In this document: piece after piece, positions 8,816 to 18,366 of the stretch | How positions within the stretch are numbered: position 1 is the stretch's first letter | Layout: each line of letters starts with the position of its first letter | NCBI GenBank assembly: GCA_002803225.1 | Contig: NXFV01000667.1 | Span: 1-18,366 of the forward strand | DNA length: 18,366 nt | Direction: 5' to 3' | DNA from: Gamarada debralockiae | Taxonomy: Eukaryota > Ascomycota > Leotiomycetes > Helotiales > Hyphodiscaceae | Translations under genes and position numbers: made by a program | Notes under the pieces: generated by a model | Told to the model about the DNA's origin: nothing | Databases searched by the model: none | What the model saw: only the letters and a program-made list of their open reading frames with translations

Positions 8816-8960
8816 GCTTTATAAGATACGTTCATCGTATAAGCACTACCTACTTATAAGCCACGGTTCTTATTCGACTCGATGGACTACAGGGATATTT
8901 AATAAGGTTATAAGCACCCAATGGGGGGCAACGTGGGGGCAAATTTACCTCTCGGCACCG

Positions 8961-9108
8961 TAATTACAGCGCACACCTTTCTGAAACTCAAGTCTTTTAG
9001 GCTCCTAGGCCCTAAACTCACAGCGCATTTCCTTCTGAAATTACAGGCTGACTATCACATTACAGGCTGTTAGTCACAGCAATTGCACGCAATCGATCGC
9101 TGTAATTA
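8961..9108. mobile_element. Possible 148-bp MITE-like element
   Basis: TAATTACAGCG at 8961-8971 is repeated inverted as CGCTGTAATTA at 9098-9108. The ends can be read as a TA target duplication outside ATTACAGCG. Inside, ATTACAGGCTG occurs twice (9040-9050 and 9059-9069), and the stretch CAGCGCA...TTTCTGAAA occurs twice in similar form near 8967 and 9021. There is no coding capacity and no strong AT bias. The size, terminal inverted repeats and possible TA duplication fit a Tc1-type MITE, but there is only one copy in the window. Confidence 0.45.
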
Positions 9109-9152
9109 TAGAGTATAAACCACGAGTTTTCTCGGAATCAATATATAAGCAC

Positions 9153-9197
9153 CTATCCCTTGGTCCGGCAGCGGATGCCTCAACGCTAAACCAATTT
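9153..9197. repeat. Left terminal inverted repeat of the piggyBac-type element
   Basis: It begins CTATCCCTTGGTCCGGCAG and ends with AACGCTAAACCAATTT. It is the inverse of 11158-11202 with one mismatch. Its CpA sites are largely unmutated although the element's interior is heavily changed. Confidence 0.9.
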
Positions 9198-9499
9198 GGG
9201 GAGTGGGGTTATACGCAACGTCAGCCGCTGTAGTATTCTCATAATGAAAAAGACCCTATTTTATACCTTGAAATCAACTAATATATATCTTATTAATAAT
9301 ATCGAGACTAATAATTAGTATTTTAATATAAAGTAATACTACAAAAGCTATATCTAAACCAAGACCGACTAGCCCGTAGAGCTACTAGCTGACTAATTAC
9401 CCTCTAATACTATATTTGATATATATACTATATATATAGATTAAATTTTATTCTCTTAACCTTCTAATAAATATTCTTAAATCTATTACTAAATAGCCT

Positions 9500-10760
9500 T
9501 TTCTTACTTAAATCTAGCTATAAACAATATATCTTAGTACTTTAAGAGTAATTAAAAAGGAAATAATATAAAGAGATTCGAAATTTAATATAAGAGAGAG
9601 TTAATTACTAGCTAAGTTATATTATATAAATTTAATATAATTAATAGCTATTAATTACTATAATATCAATTAGCTAATAAAAGAGAGGCTACTAATTATA
9701 TAGTATAGCTTTATATATCTCAAAGGACTCTCTTAGCTAATTAGCTATATTAACTCCTTTTATATTATAATTATAGTTATTAATAAAAATAAGTATTTTA
9801 AGCTCTTTTATAAGGTTATCTATAAAGATATAATAAATAATTTAAGCGCTTATTAAAGTCTTTGCTAGCCTCTTCTTTTATTAAGTAATAAAGTTATTTA
9901 TAATATAAATTATATATATTATACTTAAAGCTAAGATAATATTATTATCTTACTAAGTAAGATAAAGTATATTATTAATAACTTATACTAATAGTATATT
10001 TTACTTTAACTTTAAAATCTTTTTCTTTAGCTTTAATAGAGCTTAGGGAAACTAATTATATAGCCTTATAGTACTAATTATACTATATTTAAGACTTTAA
10101 AGGCTTTGAAATAAAGGAATTAAAGTAAAATAGTTATTTATATAGATTATTATTAAATCTTAAGGTAAAGTTATAACTAAAGTTTAAACAAGAGTACTAG
10201 TATTAGTAAGAGTATTAAAAACAGATATATCTTCTAGACTAAATATATATAAGCTTTAAATCTAGCTATAGATATAGCTATAGTCTATAATCCTATATAA
10301 TTTGTATCCTTATTTAATTAGTTTATTTAGTATTTTATACATATAATTCAAGCGACTAAAATAGTATATTATAAGCTTATTAATTAATATTAAAGTTAAG
10401 AGTAAATAATATTATTAAAAAGAAGCTTAAAGATAAGATATAAGAGACTCGAGTTTATACTACTAGATCTTATTATTAAGCTAATCGAACCCCTTTAATT
10501 TATTAGTCTTTATATAAGAGATATAAAGATATTATTTAATTTATTAGAACTATTATAAAGATAAGTAAGAAGGAATCAAATAAATTAAGCCCTTAGTTAA
10601 ATTAGTATTTTAATACTAAACTATCTTAAATTTAATATAGACCTTTATATAAATAATCGCTTTAATAAATACTCATAGCTTAGCTATATTTAGTTCGTAC
10701 TATTCTTGTACTTTCTCTACTATATCGAGTCTCTATATTATTATATATTTATTTATATTA
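9500..10760 (-). pseudogene. piggyBac-type transposase, destroyed by transitions
   Basis: Translating the minus strand gives a broken but orderly transposase. It carries NKLIKQGYKLYRIIDYSYIY-type sequence (first catalytic Asp codon at 10283-10285, still GAC), then LEDISVFNTLTNTSTLV and ITLP. Next is the segment IIIYINNYFTLIPLFQSL, where family members have LDNLFTS; the Asp is now Asn (10136-10138). LLKLKKK and W/L-rich sequence follow, then FINNYNYNIKGVNIAN, where the family has DDYN-MGGVDIANQL. The third catalytic Asp, in GGVD, is now Asn (9749-9751). In-frame TAA/TAG codons replace many expected Gln and Trp codons. This is what repeated C-to-T and G-to-A changes would produce. Catalysis is certainly lost. 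Confidence 0.8.
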
Positions 10761-11157
10761 TATATAATTAAATCGGATAAGTCAAGGATAAAGAAGAGGT
10801 TAAAGTAATTAGAAAGGGCTAGTTAAGTAGGAAAATCTAATAGAAGAAGAGCCTTTATAGAATATACTTACTTAGAGTAAAATAGCTTAAATTAAATTAA
10901 TTTAAGATCTTTAAATTCCTTAACTAACTCTTTAAGTAAATTAATCTTCTTAGACTTAAGATTAGACTCTAATTAGCCCTCTATTAGTAGTAATTTATAC
11001 TTAGAAGATATTTAGCTAATTAATACTTAAATTAGTATAAAGATTAGTATACGAAAAAACATGATATTAAAGGGTTATATACTAGCTAATTAGAGTATAT
11101 TATTATTTGTACTTAACTATTTTAGGAAAGATCTAATATTATATAATCGCCTATACT

Positions 11158-11202
11158 AAATTGGTTTAGCGTTGAGGCATCCACTGCCGGACCAAGGGAT
11201 AG
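11158..11202. repeat. Right terminal inverted repeat of the piggyBac-type element
   Basis: It is the inverse complement of 9153-9197 with one C/T difference (CCACTGCC here versus the complement of GGCAGCGG on the left). TTAA follows three bases outside. It is an island of ordinary composition between two AT-rich blocks. Confidence 0.9.
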
Positions 11203-12469
11203 CCCTTAAAAAACTACTTAGACTTAACTCTCTAGTTCTTTAGGAAGTCTAAGAAGTTAAGTTAAGATTTGCCTTATATATAGACTCTCTTAAAGCCCTT
11301 ATTAAGCTAGAATTATATACTAAAAATATCTTATAATCCTTTATAGATTATATTATAGAAAGACAACCCTAATAGACTTCTTATAAACTTATAAATATTC
11401 CTTAGACTATAAGAATTTTTAATAGCCTTAGATAAGTTATTGATAATATAGTTATAGATTAGATCTTAGCTAAATTAATTTACAAAGTATCTAGCTAATC
11501 CTTTATCTGGGCAATTAAGACTAAGGAGAGTATTTAAATAATCTATATAATATATCCTAGATTATAAGCTTCCTTATAAAGATATATTATCTACTCCTCT
11601 AGACTTTACAAATCCTAGGAACTTCTATTACTATAGCTACTATTAAAACCAAACTAAAAATAGTCTAGTATATAAGATACTACTAATAGTATAATACCTA
11701 TAACTATATCCGGCCTTAATAATACTAGCTTTACAAATCAAAATAATACTCTAAAGAGAATTATTTTACTTATTATATAACTCTTAGCCCCTCTTCTTAC
11801 TCTGTAAGGTATTTATACTATAGCAGGCCTTACGCTATAGACGATATAAACTGTCTACTATACCTTACTTACTAAGGCCTAAAAACTAAGTCTAAAAAGA
11901 AAGCGATCCTTAAAACAAGTAAACTCGCCTATACTAGGGCCTATATAGCTATAGGTTATACAAGGGCCCCTCTTATAGACTCTTAAATACTAACTATAGA
12001 TAGCTAGGCTATAGGAATAAAGACCCTTCCTATACTCCCTTAGACTCTAGACCGCCCTCTCCCTATATAGACTACCCCCTCCCCTACTAGGCCCTATCCC
12101 CCTTTTATAGACCTAAATTGCCTTACTTTACTTGTATTTAATATCTAGGCCCTATAAAGGCCTAGCGAAGCCCCTTACTATCTTACAGGCTAATATTAGT
12201 AGGAGTACTACCTTATATAAGATTATACTTATACTTATAAACGATTCTCTTATTAATATTATTTTAATTTAAGAACTCTATATATTTATAGACTACTTAT
12301 AGAGGATTCTAAGAGTCTACCTAATATACAAATTATTTACTCCCTTAGATAACTAGATAACTTACCTACGAGTTATATCCTATATATAAAAAGGCTCTGG
12401 ATTCTTAGTAGACTAGATATAGCCTACTATAACCCGCGACTTAATATTTCTTTAAATTTAGGCCTATAA

Positions 12470-12980
12470 TACCTCCCCTTTTCTAATTATTAATACTTAT
12501 AATACTCCTTATTATACTATAGATATAGGATAAATGATTAAGACTCTTTTGACTCTCTTATAATTACTTTTTAACTTAGTCTTTCTTATAGAGGACTTTA
12601 ACTTATATTACTCTAGGTAGGATTACTCTACTTTATATACCTCTTCCCTTACTAGCCTTTTTATAAATTAGCTAGATTAAAACCTATTTGTTTTTATATT
12701 TAAAAATAATATTAGTATATATATATAGGGCAATATTCTAGACTTAGTCTTTTTTACTAGTTTATTAATAGCTCCTATAATACTTATAACCTATCTAGAT
12801 ACTATTACAGACTATACCCCCCTCTTAATAACTATTAATTAGAATATCCGCTCTATAAACCCTTTAAAATAGCTATAGATTAATATACTTAACTAAGAAC
12901 TCTTTATAAGACTCCTTTTAAAGAACTACTAAGCTCTCCCTCTACTTTTAGACTCCTTTAATAGTATAGACCTAGACAAA
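12470..12980 (+). pseudogene. LINE apurinic-type endonuclease remnant
   Basis: EDFNLYYSR at 12591 stands where LINE endonucleases have GDFNLHH-W. The next segments read like the family's 'DYTPLL-TINWNIR' part (near 12815-12855), followed by LPLLLDSFNSIDLDKVAIAL at about 12945-13000. The Gly-to-Glu change in GDFN and the loss of His codons are transitions. It cannot be active. Confidence 0.75.
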
Positions 12981-13429
12981 GTAGCTATAGCCCTTATATA
13001 AGCGATTAGTAAAGTATTTAATAGGTCTATAAAATATTCCTTAAGATAGAATATAGATTACCTATAGTAGAATATAAAGTATAACTCTATAGCAAGAGAA
13101 TACTAGACCTTATAGACTAAATAGTTAGCCTATAAGCTCCGGAATATAGTCTATAATACTAAGAGATAGTTTTAGGAGAAGAAGCTAACTTTATATAAGA
13201 TATTAAGAACGTTTTTTAGAATAACTAATTAGTATAAGTTAATAGGTACTTACTAAAGCCCTTCTTTTAAGGACTTATAAAACCCTTAGCTAAGACTTAT
13301 AGGTAATATTATAGAGAAGTATAAGATTCTTATCTAGAACTTTCTTATTAATATAGCTAAAGCTAATAATATCCCCTTTAACTCCCCCTTTATAGCTAGC
13401 TATAAAATTAACTTTTTATTTATAATAGT

Positions 13430-14200
13430 TACTAATATCTATAAAGTAATCCTTAAAGCAGGAAATACTATCCCTAGTCTAGATAAGATTCTTATAATTA
13501 TCCTTAAAGTAGCCTAGCTATAAATTAAGTCTTATATATTTACTCTCTTTTAATAATACCTTATTTATAAATACTACTCGGCTTTGTTTTAGATTATAAT
13601 CCTCACTATAATCCCTAAGCCAAACAAAGTAGACTATATATCCCCGCGAGCTTATAGACTAATCGCTCTCTTGTCTATACTAGATAAGGGCCTTAAACGA
13701 CTACTTATATAAAAAATAGTATAGCTAGCTATCTCTTTATAGATCTTCTTAAGCTAATAATTTAAAGCTTTATCTTTATAGTCTATAATAGACCTTATAA
13801 TTTATTTTATATATAATATTAAAGAGATATTAAATAATAGCCTTAAAGTCTTACTCCTTATAATAGATATAAAAAGAGCCTTTAATAGAGTACTCCTAGG
13901 TAGGCTAGTTAATAGACTCTACAAATAAGACTAGCTAGATAATTTTATTTGCTAGGTCTAGTCTTTTATAATAGATTAGTTTATATAGATCTACCTTAAT
14001 AGACTTATAGGCCTAAAGATAAGTATATAGTATAGCCTCTTATAAGACTCCCTAATCTCTTTAATTCTCTTTATATTATATATAGCCCCTCTTTTCTAGC
14101 TTAGGACCCTAATAAACTAATTTAAATATATAGATAATATAGGGCTTTTATAAATCTCTATAGATTTAGAAAGGAATTATAAATAGCTAGAAACGGACTT
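13430..14200 (+). pseudogene. LINE reverse transcriptase remnant
   Basis: Recognisable blocks, in order, are IIPKPNKVDYISPRAYRLIA (from about 13607), where the family has LPKPNK-D-TSPRSYRPIALL; then DIKRAFNRVLLGRL (about 13865), where the family has DVKGAFD. Next comes DSLISLILFILYIAPLF (about 14047-14095) for QGSPISPILF-LYI-PLF. The catalytic YADD box reads YIDN at 14127-14138. Both Ala-to-Ile and Asp-to-Asn fit transition damage. Later a VSTAY-AKR segment (about 14385) continues into the connection region. Confidence 0.85.
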
Positions 14201-14639
14201 CTAAAAGACTCTTAAGTAAAGTAAATCAAAAGATATTAACTTTAATCCTTATAAATTAGAACTCCTTTACTTCTTATAAAGTAGAAATAACTAGAATAGG
14301 ACTCTTTTAGGAATTATAGCCGGAATCTACTCTATTATAGAAGGAGATAGTCTATTATAATAGTTAAAAGTATTAAGAAGTTGTATTAGTACAGCCTATT
14401 AAGCTAAGCGTATGGTATATCTATATAATATACGCGAGAGTAAATATCTTAGGAGAGAATAGCTCTCCTTCTCTCTTTATACGAAACTAATAAAAGTACT
14501 CTATCTTCTAGCCTTAGTCTTACTCTATTACTATATCTATATAATATAGGTTATAACTATTTAATAGGTTATATACCTAGGTTTGCCTTTAGTAAAGAGG
14601 AGAGGAAATATATTAAGATAGCTAAACTACTATAATATA

Positions 14640-14780
14640 GATATAATTATTCCTATACTATACTATACTATAGATAAGACTATTCTTATAAAGATATAGT
14701 AGATATAACTATTCTTATATATATTATATCTTTGTAGATATAATTATTTCTACTAATAAATATAACTATTTTTACTAATT
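14640..14780. repeat. Short imperfect tandem array between two retroelements
   Basis: The motif (TA)GATATAATTATT-C-TA returns several times (near 14638, 14698, 14734 and 14758) with small changes such as ATATAACTATTCTTATA. It lies exactly between the end of the LINE and the start of the copia coding region. It may be an LTR remnant, a LINE tail or a mutated microsatellite; the AT bias makes chance similarity possible. Confidence 0.4.
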
Positions 14781-16930
14781 TATACTTATTTTATTGAATT
14801 TCTTTTATTCTTTTTAATTTACTTTTAATACTAATAGCTTTACTTCAATAGCTATAATATTAAATCTAAACTATAGACTATAAGATAATAGCTTATAATA
14901 ATAATATTATATAGCTTTAATAACCTAGAGGGCTTTAATAAATACTAACTAATATCTTTACTTAAGAGAATCGAGAGTAATAGATTAAGTAAATAATATA
15001 TTAGTTTAAAGGAAAGAAACGATTTTATACCTATAAAATTATCTTATATAACTATACCTTTATACTAGCTTATAGCTATTAACCTACTCTTATCTATACC
15101 CCTAAATTATCTATTTATTTTAATCTATAGAGTAATAATAATTAGACCTCTATAGATAATACTATCTTTACTATTAGATATTAAGATTATAAGAAAAAGG
15201 AATAATATAAGATAGATAAAGCTCTAGTTCTATTTTAATTATATAACTATATTAACTAGTATAATACTAAGGAATAGAAGGGTTATATAATAGTAAAGGG
15301 TAAATAAGATATACTTATTAAGAAATATACTAAAGTTAGATCTATAGTAGAATATAAGACTAACTAAAAACTTTATAATTTTTAGTTTAAACTAAGAATA
15401 ATAATTAATAAGGCCTAGATAACTATCTCTAAGCTTTATTAGATAATAGTTACTATAAAGCTTTTACTATTATCTATATATAATTATGATTTTATACTTT
15501 AAGTTCTTTTAGATAGGATTCTAGAAAGTTAGAGAGAAACTATTAATATCCTTAATATATAAAGAAATCTTTCTTAGAATAAATAAATAGATATTCTTTA
15601 AGATTATAAGGACTAGGAGGGAACTCCTATAAAGGCTAATACTATACTTACTACTTATAGTAAAGTAGTATTTATACTCTTAAATAACTACTAATATTAA
15701 ACTAGTAAAGGGGGGCTTACTAACTCGAGCTAATAAGGGCCTAGTAACTCGACTTGAAGCTATAACTTCTAAGGGAGAACTTCTTTTTTACTACTTATGT
15801 ACTATTATATACTATCCCCTTTATTTAATAATAATTAAAATTAGCGTTAATACTACTCTTATAAAAGGGATTATTAACTTCTTTACTATTTATACTAAAA
15901 ATAAATCTATAAGTTTACTTTTTAACTATAAAAAGGAAAAGTAGTTAAGTATAATAATCCTAAGCTAATTCTTAAACTATTATCTTAGGGTCCCTTATTA
16001 GACTATAGATTACTATTAAGATATAATAGTATATAATCTAGATTTTAGTCTAAGGAGTATATATATACTACTAGTAAAGATAATTTATCTTATTCTAAGG
16101 TTAAGACTAAGCTTCTTAATAAGGAATTAAGTAATAAAACTATTACTATCTCTTAAAGTATAATCTATAAGGTCTCTTCTTCTAACTAAATTACTAATTC
16201 TAGTATCTTATCCTATATAACTAATTAACTCTATCTCTTTAAGGGATCTCTAACTTTAATTAAATATTATATTATTTAAGTTAAAGGGAAAAGATTATAT
16301 TTAAATAAAATAAGATAAGTAGTAATATAAGTCTAAGATAGAAAAAGTACTTTACTTTTAAATATCCTCTTTATCTTTAATCTTAAGATTAATCTTTTAT
16401 TTAGATAAAAGATTTATAAAAAGGGTTTAGTTAGTATATTTAACTATAAGAAGATATACTTTAAATTAAATAATAAAGTAATCTTTAAAGTAGTTTAAAA
16501 GAAAAAGGTTTATATTATTAATAGAATTACTAAGGCTATAAGCGACTATACTAATAAAATAACTAACTCTTATAATATCTTATTCCTAGCTATAGACAAA
16601 AGAGACTATTTAACTAATACTAAATTAGTTGGTAAATTTAATTCTAAGTTAAAGATAAAGAGAAAAGAGAAGTAAAAGATAAAGTACTACTTAAGTTAAT
16701 AATAAAAGGATATATAACTTACTCGATATATATTATTCTATTAATAATTTAGCTATATAGAACTATATAAAATAGAACGTCTTTATAAGATTACTACTCT
16801 TAAAGATTTAGTAATTATTCCCTTAGTTCGCCTAATTTATAAAGTATATAAGCTTACTAAGATATATATTATTAATTATATACTGCTCGAGCCTATAAAG
16901 GCTATACAGAACTTCCTTAATCTAAGTACA
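14780..16930 (+). mobile_element. Ty1/copia-type retrotransposon, truncated and RIP-degraded
   Basis: On the plus strand a gag polypeptide of the copia (UBN2) type can be followed. It reads IKKYTKVRSIVEYKTN, KLRIIINKA-ITISKLY, FIL-VLLDRILES and ETINILNI-RNLS at about 15317-15600. A protease-to-linker part (about 16250-16560) shows NILFIFNLKINLLF, IYKKGLVSIFNYKKIYFKLN and VYIINRITKA, as copia polyproteins have before the integrase. A gag-pre-integrase block (about 16740-16925) has LYKIERLYKITTLKDLVIIP and VYKLTKIYIINYILLEP. The zinc-binding His and Cys codons are mostly altered to Tyr. The integrase core, reverse transcriptase and RNase H are absent; the sequence stops at about 16930. In-frame TAA/TAG occur throughout at expected Gln and Trp positions. 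Confidence 0.8.
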
Positions 16931-16974
16931 TAGTAAAAACTATACCTTAAAAATAAGGCCAGGTGAAAAACTAT

Positions 16975-17990
16975 ATATCTTTAATATCCTCTAGTTATTC
17001 GTCTAATTTTGTACTAGTAGCTCCTCACTGATCTACTAGCAGCTAATAAAAAAGGAGGGAATAGGGCCTTAGAGGCCCTAGGGGATAGTTAGTTAGGAGT
17101 AGTAATATTTAGTAGGTTAGAGTAGCTCGAGCTTAGTAGCAGTATTAGATAGCTCTAGAGCTTCTCTAGTTCCTTCGCTAGTTTATACTCTAGAAGTATA
17201 CTTAACTTTATAAGCTCTCTAGCTATTATTAGCGTATGTTTTAGAGAGCTTAGAGCGTTTATTAAGTCCTACTATATATATAGTAGGAAGGCCCCTAAGT
17301 ATTATAATTACGCTCGCTTATAGTATTATAAGAGGAGGTACTCTACTATCTTCTTATCTTCTCTATATTTATAATATAGTATATTAATGCCTAGAACCCG
17401 CCTATTAAATAAGAAGATATATAGACTAATCTTCTTAGTATATAGTTAAGTAAGTATCGAGCTTTATATCTTTGTAAGCTTAGTATACTTCTTAAGTACT
17501 AATACTAAGAAGTTAGACTTAAGCTTAGCTATTAATATCCCTAGTACTCTTACTCTTCTATCTTTATTACTTTACTCTATATACTATCTTAACTACTACT
17601 CTCTAGCTAGTATATACTAAGTCAACCTTTCTTAGTACTCTACTAGGGCCTATTATATAGCCTATTCTACTACTAGTTAGTCACAAGACTATCCTAGGCG
17701 CGACTACCTAGATCAAAGTTATATAGTAATCTTCTTATATATGTTCTTAATAAGCTTATACTTACTAGAGACTTATAGGTATTATTTAAACTCTATAAGT
17801 CTTTTATTTAGATACAGATCGATTAGTAGTATATATACCTCTATTTCTAATAGCCTTAGTAGTATAGCTTTATAGTAAGTCCTAGCTACTAAGATCTTGC
17901 CTAAAACCTATCTCTAGAAGATTAGAAGTATAGTTTTTAGATTATATTTAATCTATAGCTCCTTATAGCTAGCTAAGGTAGTTGTATTCT
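16975..17990 (-). mobile_element. LINE 3' fragment with RNase-H-side tail, opposite strand
   Basis: Read on the minus strand from about 17960 down, this gives KAILLRLLEIEVYILLIDLY (thumb/linker region of Tad1-type elements). Near 17520-17130 come YTKKISLYIFLFNRRVLGI, then YREDKKIVEYLLL, and later SLKHTLIIAESLIKLSI with LLEYKLAKELE. This is the order of the C-terminal end of fungal LINEs after RNase H, where the family has a C-C-H-C knuckle (REG-ETVEHLLL-C). It is 5'-truncated at about 17990, where composition returns to normal, as expected for a LINE insertion, and opposite in direction to the LINE at 11211-14640. Confidence 0.65.
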
Positions 17991-17999
17991 AGAGTTTTA

Positions 18000-18366
18000 T
18001 AGATACTTTCTGTAACAAGAGCCTAGCTCTTGAAGGTATACAGGCGATTTCATATAGCGATTATTACTTGAGCCAGGCTCAACATTTGGCCAGGCTGTAG
18101 AACAGGCTATACAAGCGGAAACCGGGCCGTAAAACAGCTATATATACGAACAACGACTATAAGGCGGCTATAAGAGCGAAGGACGGCTAAGGGCAGAGTA
18201 TAGGCCAGACTACTAATGTATATATATAAGCTCTATTAGCTATAGAGTTAGAGGCAAGCTTGAGTTCATATAATACACAAGCGTACTAGTACTATAGAAC
18301 ATCTTATCAATACAATTACTATTGTCTCCCTTCCCCTGTTGCTACTTCTCTGATATACTGTAATCC
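18000..18366. other. Normal-composition flank, possible LTR or promoter piece
   Basis: After the AT-rich block ends, TGTAACAAGAGCC at 18011 opens a stretch with the palindrome CAAGAGCCTAGCTCTTG (18017-18033). A series of loosely repeated 'A-C-A/G-G-CTA' units follows (about 18090-18195: aacaggcta, aaacagcta, aaggcggcta, ggacggcta). Further on are a TATA-like TATATATATAAG (about 18220) and a C/T-rich stretch near 18325. The order short repeats, TATA box, pyrimidine-rich leader would suit a retroelement LTR or a promoter facing right. There is no partner LTR or coding sequence in the window to test this. Confidence 0.3.

Larger units (their letters stand above)
8334..8960. other. Upstream region of the HeLo gene, no second gene
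   Basis: Small minus-strand frames at 8321-8518 and 8577-8765 lie in the leader or promoter of the HeLo gene and show no motif, so I leave them out. The stretch keeps normal composition up to the small repeat elements that start at 8961. A short direct repeat sits at 8780-8815. Confidence 0.5.
9153..11202 (-). mobile_element. piggyBac-type DNA transposon, RIP-degraded
   Basis: A 45-bp inverted repeat bounds this element: 9153-9197 and 11158-11202 match at 44 of 45 positions, the single difference being a C/T transition. The interior, from about 9250 to 11155, is extremely AT-rich and TA-rich. On the minus strand it still shows the order of a piggyBac (DDE_Tnp_1_7) transposase, listed separately. 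A TTAA, the usual piggyBac target, lies three bases outside the right repeat at 11206-11209; the left flank has ATAA instead of TTAA, so the target duplication is not clean. The repeats themselves and the first 50 bases inside the left one keep normal composition. Confidence 0.75.
11211..14640 (+). mobile_element. LINE retrotransposon (Tad1/I-type), RIP-degraded
   Basis: The block keeps the order of a fungal non-LTR element on the plus strand. A first part (about 11500-12130) is gag-like with faint Cys-containing stretches near 11810-11880 that may be zinc knuckles. The endonuclease part follows (about 12470-12980), then the reverse transcriptase (about 13430-14200) and part of the thumb/connection region (to about 14600). 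Stops replace Gln and Trp codons throughout. No target duplication or poly-A tail is visible. The 5' end abuts the piggyBac right end. No RNase H region is seen at the 3' end, where it meets a short repeat array and then copia sequence, so it is probably cut there. Confidence 0.8.

Noticed and set aside
9153..11202. Fot1/pogo (Tc1-mariner) element with TA target duplication
   Set aside because: The inverted repeats are indeed flanked by TA, but the interior translation matches piggyBac blocks (DNLFT-like, DDYN-GGVDIANQL-like), not a pogo transposase.
9250..17980. Possible CRISPR array, origin or centromere-like AT-rich DNA
   Set aside because: The AT-rich sequence is explained by recognisable piggyBac, LINE and copia proteins with transition damage; no regularly spaced repeats were seen.
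1..18366. tRNA or rRNA genes
   Set aside because: I saw no cloverleaf with A/B boxes and no rRNA-like conserved segments, though I could not run a covariance search.

Overview
The window reads as filamentous ascomycete (Pezizomycotina-type) nuclear DNA. Three signs support this: short spliceosomal introns of about 50-100 bp with CTRAC-type branch points, fungal protein families (HeLo, RGS-LOV), and long strongly AT-biased, TpA-rich blocks full of decayed transposons. That last pattern is the mark of repeat-induced point mutation (RIP, CpA to TpA). I cannot name the species.

Layout. 1-397 is an AT-rich RIP-type block. 405-748 (-) is the N-terminal part of a dead Tc1/mariner-type transposase. 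749-1867 holds no gene I can support, apart from a possible promoter just before 1868. 1868-3284 (+) is a decayed gene of unknown family whose frame can be followed across an intron and several CAG/CAA-to-stop changes. It lies tail to tail with 3290-4902 (-), a decayed RGS-LOV blue-light photoreceptor gene related in layout to BcLOV4 of Botrytis. Next come two gene shards: a kinesin-light-chain-type TPR piece (5318-5453, +) and part of a cyclin box (5530-5889, +). 6170-8333 (-) is the only gene that looks intact: six exons encoding a 611-residue HeLo-domain plus pseudokinase protein, an architecture that recalls mammalian MLKL. 8961-9108 may be a small MITE-like element.

From 9153 to about 17990 the window is a transposon graveyard. 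It holds a piggyBac-type DNA transposon with 45-bp inverted repeats (9153-11202, transposase on -), a Tad1/I-type LINE with endonuclease and reverse transcriptase (about 11211-14640, +), a truncated Ty1/copia gag-protease-pre-integrase region (about 14780-16930, +), and the RNase-H-side tail of another LINE on - (about 16975-17990). The last 370 bases return to normal composition and resemble a promoter- or LTR-like sequence.

The genes do not form a pathway or cluster. The picture is a subtelomere-like or accessory compartment in which host genes and gene fragments have been mutated next to RIP-affected transposons, while one putative cell-death effector gene has stayed open.
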